Shown one piece after another: positions 48,229 to 55,398 of a stretch of 55,398 bases of DNA. Both the position numbers and the translations under genes were made by a program. The notes beneath the pieces are model-generated. The model did not search any database and was not told the DNA's origin. It saw only the letters and a program-made list of their open reading frames with translations. How positions within the stretch are numbered: position 1 is the stretch's first letter; each line of letters starts with the position of its first letter. The DNA lies in NCBI GenBank assembly GCA_028565635.1, contig JAOXYB010019182.1:1-55398 (forward strand), given 5' to 3'. This DNA comes from Phoronis ovalis. Lineage: Eukaryota > Phoronida > Phoronidae.

Positions 48229-51200
48229 ATCTCGTGAGAAAATTATGTCAGCAATTAAGTAATATGTAAACAAAAAAAAAAGAGCCCAAGTTATTTATCA
48301 TAAAAGTAATCAAAGATATACATCAAAGATATACATCATGTAAGTATTATTCTGGCACAAAATGTTGCTATGATTGCTCCACCTTTTGAACAATCTGGGA
48401 ATAGAATGGGTTGTAAAAAGAATTTGATTAAAATACGGAATAAACATGGACATGAGGAATCTTTGCTGTTTCTCTTTTTTTTTGAACTTTTATTTTTAAA
48501 ATGTTTTTGCATATTCTTAAGTTTTTCCAACTAAATTAGTTTGAACTTAGGAAAAAAGGATTGTCAGCTGTTTTCTAGTTTGTTGCATGATTATTGATAT
48601 AACTGAAATATTGACATTTATAATAAAAATTATGGCGATTTTCAAAATATTCATTTTAAAACAGTATTAGAGTGTCAAAAGAGGAGAGATCTGACATATT
48701 ATGGACAGTGATGAAATACATCAGAAAATAAAACAAAAATTTGTTTTTGTCGCACATATTTTCATAAATTATGAAAAATGAAAATATTTATGCTTTATTT
48801 TTTTAAAGTTTTTTATTAGTAATAGCTTTAATAGTAGAGCATACTCAAGATAAAAGTTACATTCAAATAAACAGACTAACAGATGCAGTTTCTAAGAATA
48901 TATACCACTTGGTACAATATTGCCTACTATGTTTATTAAAATCAATTCAAAATGGCATGGCTTTGTCTTGTGGATATTTTGTATCTGTATTGTATAGATC
49001 CAACTATATTGATACCTTTTAAAGTTTTTTTTCTTTCAGAAAGCTTCAAAGAAGCTTGATGCCTACCCCAACTCAGTCGATGAATTTGTTGAACACTTGT
49101 CATTCCTGGGGAAAATGCAAGGAGAAATGCCTGGTTTGGAGAAAGAGTATAATGTAGTTACAAAAATGTACACCATATCTAAGGATTTTGATATAAGCAT
49201 TGAACCAGAAGAGTTAGCTTTATACCAGACATTAGGTCCCAGCATGCAACATTTAAGAGTAAGTTTGGTTATTGTAAAATCATTTTAAAAAAGATTTATG
49301 CATATTTTCATTTTCTGAGTTAAATTACTTGTATTCAAAAGATTTCATATAAATTGCTTTTGAAAATGTTTCATGACAACATTTGGATGTAACTTTTGTG
49401 TGTAATGACATGTGGATGTGTAAAGTCATAATGACCATTTTCTTTGTAGTCAACAATATTATTCTGTGATGCAAAGAAAGATGAAAACATCAACAAATTT
49501 AGCTCTGATTTGACTGATCTTATTCAAGACATACATTATCAGCTAATGGAAATCAAAAACAGAGTACGGGATCCAATGTTACTACATGCTGATACTGTAG
49601 CATTAGCTGCAATGGAGACCATTAAGTTCCTACAAGAACAGGTAGAATATAATATCATAAAACTAGATTTTTTTGAATGCACTAGTAAGCATGAGTGCTC
49701 AGCAACCCATAATTCCATGTTTTGTGAATGGATTGCATGAGCATGTTGTGTATTCACAAAACAGGGAATTGTGAGAACATTTGGGTTTGACAGTAGTGCT
49801 ACCAAGTACATGCAATTATTGCATATGAATAGAAGCTGTTGCCAAGTACTGCTAAGGGGACTGTTTGTGTGAGGATTTTGTATTTAGCAATGTCTAACTT
49901 ATATTCTAAAAATCCTAGAGATTCTTTATTCCAACATGTCAGTAAGTATAAAACACAAAAAAAAGCAGGCTAGTGTTTTGTTTTCAAATATTTTTGGTTA
50001 TTTTTTACGTAGGTGATGACGTTAACCACAAAAGCAAGAGCTTATGGTAATTACCAAGAAAGATTTGGTAACAGTCTGCAGAAAAAGAAACAATATGGAG
50101 AGTAAGAGCAAAGTTTTGCTGCAAATTAGGCTCACAGTCAAAATTAGGCTCACAGTCAAAATTAGGCTCACAGTCAAAATTAGGCTCACAGTCAAAATTA
50201 GGCTCACAGTCCAAATTTTCGATTTCTGAAACTGTGTGAACAATGATGGAGAATTGTTATAATTGTAAAAGATAAACAAATATTTTCATAAACCAGTCCT
50301 GACTACCAAACTCTCCAGTGACTAGTAAATAAAAAGCATGATAGTAACTTAAACATCCATGTACAAAGTAAGATATGAATAGTTTCCTTCAGTAAGAAAT
50401 TTCTGTATTGAAATTAAAATAAAGTGATATAATTATATGTTTATCAATGCACTTTTTTCAGGGATTATCTTTTAATGGACAGAAGAGATGGAATCAAGGC
50501 ACAGACTGTACAAGCGGAGCTCTCAGAAATTGACAGAGATTTAACTTTAAGGAGGTTACTATGGGAATCACAAGAAGAACTTACTAGCTTGGTAGAAGAA
50601 TGGAATGCTACTTCATTTGAAAAGTTGAATGTTGAAAACCTGCAAAAACATGTGAACAGATTCAATCAAACTGTTTATATGTTAGAAAAGGGTACAGCTT
50701 TCTCATTAGCTATTAATTTGCATTATATATGTTTGATTTAAGTATTACTTGTCTAATAAATGAAGCACAAAAGCCTAGGCTCTTACAGCATTAAAAAATG
50801 ATCTATGAACTAATGTAGTAACAAATGTTTTTTTTATTTATTAATTCTTAGTAAACTCTTGCTTGGTATCTTCTGTGTTTCATTAACTATGCTTACAACA
50901 GGCAGTTTGTTGTTCACATTTAAACAATTACCAGTAAAAATTGATTTTTAACTTCTTTATAGGCTTACCCCACAATGATGTAGTGCCTCGTGTCAAAGAG
51001 CGTGTGCATGATTTCAAACAAGGCATGCCTGTCATTGTTAGCCTTCGTAACCCATCTCTCAAAACACGTCATTGGGATCAACTAGAGCAGCTAATTGGAA
51101 GCAAAATTAATGCCAAAGACAAATCTTTCACGTTAGGCAATTTGCTGGAAATGAGCGTGAGTAAATTTAAATTTCAAGGTGTGTCTTAACACATGTGATA

Positions 51201-54200
51201 CTAGTATTCACACTGCACGAGCACCATATACTAATATTTTTGTTTATTGAAATTCAAGAGAATTTATTCTTTAACAAAATAATAACTCAGCACAGTGTTT
51301 TATTTTTCCTGGTAAAATTCTACTTTTAATTTTATAGTTGATAATAAATATATTTTGTGATAATAGTCTTTTAGCACTACTAGTGTGCAGCACGAGTTTT
51401 TTATGATTGTTATTTAATTTGTTGCCTGGTGTATTCACGTTTGTTCTAACGTACATTTATTATGCATCATCAGGATAATCAGAAAAATCCACAGGTATTT
51501 TTGATATTTTAGACTCTGTGTGTGTTGTGTGTTTTCTAGATGTGTCAGCTACTAAATTTGATTCATCTAAGAAAAGATGATACCACTTTAATTGAATTAG
51601 TGTCAAAAGATGCTTTATATATTGTTTGCTATGTGAATTTGTGTAAAATATCAATGGTTGTGATATACTACATGTGCTGTTATGTGGGCACTGAGTACTA
51701 GAAGTTCCTGGTTGATTTTCTGTGTATTAACTCTTGTCCAGCCTGGTGAAATAAAATGTAACTATGTGTGTCATAGCTTTGATTAAATCTGACTGTAATA
51801 ATACATATCTGTAATAAGTCGTCAATTACAAAAAATAAAACTGACTATTTTTAATATCATGGACATCACGCAGATGTTTCTAATATCGTTCTTTGGTCTG
51901 ATGCAGTCGTAGTTGTGACTTCTGAATATGTGTAAATTTAAAACAAGCTTCTAAATTTCATAAAAAGGTTATATAATTATGTAGCTTATTATGAATATTT
52001 TAGATATTTCGAAACAAAGAGAAAATTCAGGACATTTCCACTACAGCCAGCAATGAAGCTACTTTGGAAGTTATGCTTCAGAAAGTCATCGACTTGTGGC
52101 AGAATACAGACTTCCGACTTCTACCTCATGCTACAAGGGACACTTACATTATATCAGGAGCAGATGACATCTTAGCTCAGCTTGAAGAAAGTCAAGTTAC
52201 TGTAGGAACAATCAGAGGCTCGAGATATGTGACACCAATAAAGGTAGATATTGAATAATTACATTTTGTACAATTTTTATAAGACACAGATTGATCAATT
52301 TATAATTTTATGCACGAAATTTGTTTGGTGTTTTTAGTTTTGTTTCTAAAAATTATGAAAATAACCCTAAGATAATGTCAATTTTGTACCTAATTCTGCT
52401 AATCCATGTGATTTCTCCTACTTGTGCACATTTTATTTACTTTTTTAAAAGTGCATACAAAATTAGGCATTTTTAGTAAAAACCATAATTTACTTGTAGC
52501 TTTACGCTAGGGTGAATTTGTCTCTATTCAGGTGGTAGTGCAAAATTTGTTTTGTTGTAGGCTGTTGTTGAGGAATGGGATAGAAAGTTAAACGTGTTTG
52601 CCAGAACACTGGATGAATGGATGACTTGTCAACGTAACTGGTTGTATCTGGAACAGATTTTTAACACTCCAGATATTCAAAGGTATATATATTATATAAT
52701 ACACAAGCAAAGAATACATTTTGATAGTATGCAATAAAAGCCTAAATAAGTACAATCCTTTCTTACAAAGATTAACTTTCAGAACAGTCTGTGGTTAAAA
52801 TTTCTTCAAATTTCAGATATATTGAGACAAGTATACTAAACACATAAAATGATAAATGCACACATTAAGTAACAAAACCATCTGAGAGTATTGCATCTAA
52901 ACTATTTTTAGTTTTGGTTACTACAATAAATTTAAATGCTATTAATATCATTTGTGTAATTTATCTTTTTTCATTTGATTTAAAATTATGTTCCTTACTT
53001 AGACAACTACCAAGTGAAGCTAAAATGTTTCAACAAGTTGATAAGAACTGGAAGGATATTATGAGGAAGACAGAAGATCGTCCTAATGCTCTAAGAGCAG
53101 CTACTGCTTCTGGGGTTCTTGAAATGTTGCAGGCATGCAATGTTAGTTTGGAAAAAATACACAAATGTTTGGAGGTGCGTGAGCAATATAGAATCTGGTA
53201 CTTAAAAATGAAAATGTATATTAATAATCGGTTAGAAATTAAAGTAGGATAAGATTTTTATGTACTCAGATGTAGTAGTGCTTGGTTAATCCGTTGTTTT
53301 TCATTTTATATTAACTTTTGTTATACCTATATGTAAACGTTTAAAGATGCGTGTGTAAGTATAGGATTTATCGTATGGAAATATATATTTCAATATTTAA
53401 ACTCTTAGTGCTAGCTTAAACTAAAATTATGTGATTGATAGTTGAATCTACTTTTGTATGTTATCTCAGTAATGTTTATCATTCATCATCTATTCCTAGG
53501 ATTATCTTGAAACCAAGAGGCTTGTGTTTCCACGATTCTATTTTCTATCCAATGATGAACTACTTGATATACTGGCCCAGTCAAAGAATCCAGATGCTGT
53601 CCAGCCTCATCTAGGAAAATGTTTTGGAAATGTTAAGTTGCTGGATATCAAAACACCACCACGACAGCCTCCTACTGTAAGAAGTATGACATCATTTGAA
53701 GGTGAAGTGGTTCAGATGCCTAAGTAAGTACAATGAAACTAGAGATGATATGTATGATGCTGTATTTATCTAATCATTCTGTAATTTAAAATTTTGACTT
53801 GTATGAAAGTACTTCAATTGATAGGTGTATTTAATTGTTTTTGGTAATGAGTTTTTTTTGACAAATTTTACATTCAAGATAAAATTATGTATTTTTTTTT
53901 ATTTTAAGGAATATTAGAGCAAGAGGACCTGTTGAACAATGGTTAGGTGGTGTAGAAAGTGGAATGTTTGATACGGTCAAAAGGTAATGAGAGATAATAT
54001 GCAAAATTACTGAGATAGTGATGACTGATAAATATATTTGTTCTAATAAAGCAAGTTAATAATTTTTTTAATGGAAATATTTCTTAAACAGTTGCTTTGT
54101 GATTCCGATGCCAGAAAACCCTATTGTATTGTGTTCATTTGGATTGCTTCAGTGAAACAGAACAATTTTTTGTTTTAAATATCAGGTTTTTCTATGTCAT

Positions 54201-54829
54201 TCTAGGCATCTCAAACTTGGTTTAAGTGATTGGCTTGGAATAAATCATGATGAATGGGTTCTCAAACATCCAGGTCAAGTTGTTCTTACTGTGGTATGTA
54301 TGGGATAAAACAAATGTGACATTTGAATAATCATGCTTAAATTCAGCTTTCAAGCCAAGTTTGTTTTCTCAGTATGTAGGAACCTGGTCATGATCCTTGG
54401 AAGTTTTCTTGATATTATTGAATTTTAGCTTATGAAATGTCAACGATTTGCAATGAAAGCAAAATGTGATCATATCTAATATTTGCTTCTATGCATCTAC
54501 ACAGAGTATGTGTCATTGTTTCACTAGCTTAAAATGTGGGACTGCAGTACAGTCATATGTTTATGTTTTTTGTTTCAGTCTCAGATAATGTTCAACAAAG
54601 ATGTACTCCAATGCTTCAATCAAGCTAGTCCTAGACGAGCTTTGATTCAAGTTCATGACAAAATGATTGACACTTTAAATGTTCTTGCTGGATTGGTTTC
54701 CATGCATCTTCCTGAACATAAGTCTCAAAGTATTGAAGCCATGTTGACCATTGATGTCCATAATCGTGACATTGTATCCGGAATGATTGAGAGTCATGTA
54801 AACTCGCCAGAAGATTTTGAATGGGCAAA
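31139..54829 (+). CDS. Axonemal dynein heavy chain (DNAH6/DNAH14 type), N-terminal tail and linker, 3' end beyond window
   Basis: Exons: 31139-31468, 32032-32186, 32523-32620, 34182-34382, 35817-35924, 36328-36414, 36855-36881, 37725-37861, 38077-38100, 38807-38977, 39400-39515, 39832-39894, 40309-40576, 41008-41218, 41885-42060, 42414-42499, 42917-42943, 43532-43712, 44297-44513, 45009-45138, 45699-45829, 46293-46513, 47191-47313, 47793-47966, 49040-49258, 49450-49641, 50013-50101, 50462-50691, 50963-51156, 52004-52243, 52561-52682, 53003-53174, 53500-53723, 53909-53983, 54206-54293, 54579-54829. They give 1852 codons in one frame, ending in phase 2. A disordered N-terminus (to about residue 380) precedes tail blocks NPYDLQIVS and FRMWKTFQVWKGN. 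The linker has LRNPSLKTRHW, EKIQDIS, CQRNWLYLEQIF, PDIQRQLPSEAKMF, FPRFYFLSNDELLDIL, PGQVVLTVSQIMF and TIDVHNRDIV. These place it among single-headed inner-arm heavy chains that drive ciliary or flagellar beating. Between DNAH6 and DNAH14 I cannot decide; the linker lacks the long insert after KLEF seen in DNAH6. AAA1 should follow within about 50 residues past the window. Confidence 0.92.
31469..32031 (+). other. Probable GC-AG intron, dynein intron 1 (coding)
   Basis: Exon 1 reads GATGATGCACAG and then GCATGT; exon 2 begins after TTTTTGTAG with codons for LAPRPPPRP in phase 0. Only the CAG|GC donor joins the two frames without adding residues. The nearby GT in GCATGTAT would shift frame and reach a stop. 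GC donors occur in a small share of animal introns, usually after a strong AG. Confidence 0.65.
32621..34181 (+). repeat. Long dynein intron with a 35-bp tandem duplication
   Basis: Coding-exon 3 to 4 intron of about 1.56 kb. It has a two-copy direct repeat of about 35 bp at 33839-33904 (CTACAGTCACAA then CAGTTTAATTTTAT). Nothing else recognised. Confidence 0.6.
36855..36881 (+). other. 27-nt dynein microexon (phase 1-1)
   Basis: Flanked by the acceptor TTTACTAACAG and donor G|GTAAAG. It adds ESSSEVDVN to the protein. It is the last of four consecutive exons (201, 108, 87 and 27 nt) with phase 1 at both ends, so skipping keeps the frame. Confidence 0.6.
38077..38100 (+). other. 24-nt dynein microexon (phase 0-0)
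   Basis: The acceptor TCTCCAAAATGCAG and donor GTG|GTGGGT bound codons for ILQDPEVV, giving PADPV-ILQDPEVV-EATRAAKED across the junctions. If the donor were not used the frame would stop after four more codons (GGC then stop), so the same acceptor could also make a truncated terminal exon. Confidence 0.7.
42917..42943 (+). other. 27-nt dynein microexon encoding a basic cluster
   Basis: The acceptor TTTATATATAG and donor GCG|GTAAGA bound a 27-nt exon, phase 2 at both ends. It reads KRKGRRKKR within the joined frame and follows an exon that encodes an aspartate run. Skipping keeps the frame (Pro-His instead of Pro-Lys at the join). Confidence 0.6.
45271..45377 (+). repeat. Tandem repeat of about 31 bp in a dynein intron
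   Basis: Three and a half units built on GACCAAATTAGCAGAG followed by AGGATCCGGTTTTT, with slight length variation. More diverged copies may continue to about 45540. Confidence 0.8.
48189..48228 (+). repeat. (TG)n microsatellite in a dynein intron
   Basis: An uninterrupted run of about 18-20 TG dinucleotides within the intron between the exons ending at 47966 and starting at 49040. Probably polymorphic in length. Confidence 0.95.
50123..50211 (+). repeat. Five-copy 18-bp tandem repeat in a dynein intron
   Basis: Five nearly identical copies of AAAATTAGGCTCACAGTC begin 22 bases after the donor of the exon ending at 50101. The unit is a multiple of three, so it creates an open frame on both strands (DCEPNF repeats on the minus strand), but it is intronic and I do not read it as coding. 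Confidence 0.92.
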
Positions 54830-55208
54830 GTGAGTATTGAAATCATGGTACTAATGTGCAAGTATTATTCAGTGTTTTCTTTCGAATGTTATAAACTTAA
54901 AATTGTATTTTCGTTTAGTAATTAGGAACTAAATTTCATCATCAGTACTAAAAAATACCTAAATCACTATGAATTACATTCATTTAGTAAATACACATTT
55001 TTCATCCTTGATTTAATAAATTTAAGTTATATTTAATTTACATTTTATCAATCTTTGAAGTGCAATTATTTATATTCAATAGACGATTTGCATCCACCTG
55101 GTGGAGCTACCATTTTAGTCTTGGTGTGAACCCAAACATTTTTATGCAGTGATCACAATGGTGGCTAGACTTGCTCAAGTCCCCGTGAACTTAAAAAAAA
55201 AAAAATTT

Positions 55209-55398
55209 AATGTTTATTTCTCTTTTTTATGTGTTTTACATCAGTGTTTTTAATTATCTCGAAATTTTTTTTTTTTTTTACTGTCATATATATGTTGAGT
55301 GTTAGCCATATATACGATAGTAAAAAAAAAAAAAAAAAAAAAATTTCGAGATAATTAAAAACACTGATATAAAAGACATAAAAAAGAGAATTAAACAT
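55209..55398. mobile_element. Fold-back (long inverted repeat) element, cut by the window end
   Basis: The left arm (about 55209-55290) holds TCTTTTTTATGTG, TCAGTGTTTTTAATTATCTC, GAAATTT and a T run. The right arm (about 55312-55398) is its inverted complement: an A run, AAATTTCGAG, ATAATTAAAAACACTGA and CATAAAAAAGAGAATTAAACAT. A few mismatches are present, and the spacer is about 20-30 nt. It lies in the intron after the last dynein exon and may extend beyond the window. Confidence 0.85.

Noticed and set aside
50005-50279. Minus-strand frames with repeated DCEPNF or ILTVSL units
   Set aside because: They are translations of the 18-bp intronic tandem array; open frames arise automatically from a repeat unit divisible by three.
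1-55398. tRNA, rRNA, CRISPR, operon, phage or bacterial signals
   Set aside because: I saw none; gene structure is eukaryotic throughout. A tRNA model search would be needed to exclude degenerate tRNA-derived sequences fully.

Overview
This is an AT-rich, intron-rich animal nuclear DNA window. Every gene except one is split by introns (GT-AG, plus one probable GC-AG). The gene set (two SLC46-type transporters, HERPUD, NUSAP1, an axonemal dynein heavy chain) and several short terminal-inverted-repeat elements point to an aquatic invertebrate metazoan with motile cilia or flagella. A mollusc-like or other non-vertebrate genome fits, but nothing here fixes the phylum. I built the exon models by hand from reading-frame continuity, splice consensus and remembered family sequences. 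All exon phases join without a frame break.

Layout. 1-6.5 kb: noncoding DNA with a perfect 34-bp-arm palindrome, a GACCTTTTGACC-type repeat and a local duplication that carries a SINE-like insert. 6.6-9.9 kb and 14.8-18.4 kb: two tandem SLC46-family (proton-coupled folate transporter-like) genes with the same four-coding-exon structure, separated by repeats. 18.4-21.4 kb: intergenic, with one more TIR element. 21.4-22.5 kb, minus strand: a single-exon HERPUD2-like gene. 23.2-27.8 kb, plus strand: NUSAP1 in ten coding exons, head-to-head with HERPUD across about 640 bp; one intron holds a 100-N assembly gap flanked by a 77-bp duplicate. 28.9-29.1 kb, minus strand: a probable 72-residue membrane-protein gene. 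31.1-55.4 kb (end), plus strand: the 5' part of an axonemal dynein heavy chain of the DNAH6/DNAH14 type. I resolve 36 coding exons (1852 codons), which cover the N-terminal tail and most of the linker; AAA1 and the motor lie beyond the window.

The genes do not form a pathway. NUSAP1 serves the mitotic spindle, HERPUD serves ER-associated degradation, the SLC46 proteins are membrane carriers, and the dynein drives ciliary or flagellar beating. Shared regulation is plausible only at the divergent HERPUD/NUSAP1 promoter and perhaps between the small membrane-protein gene and the dynein. The least ordinary items are the dynein's in-frame microexons (27, 24 and 27 nt, one encoding only basic residues plus Pro/Gly), its probable GC-AG intron, the small membrane-protein gene, and a TIR element family with two copies, each bounded by an exact 8-bp target duplication.
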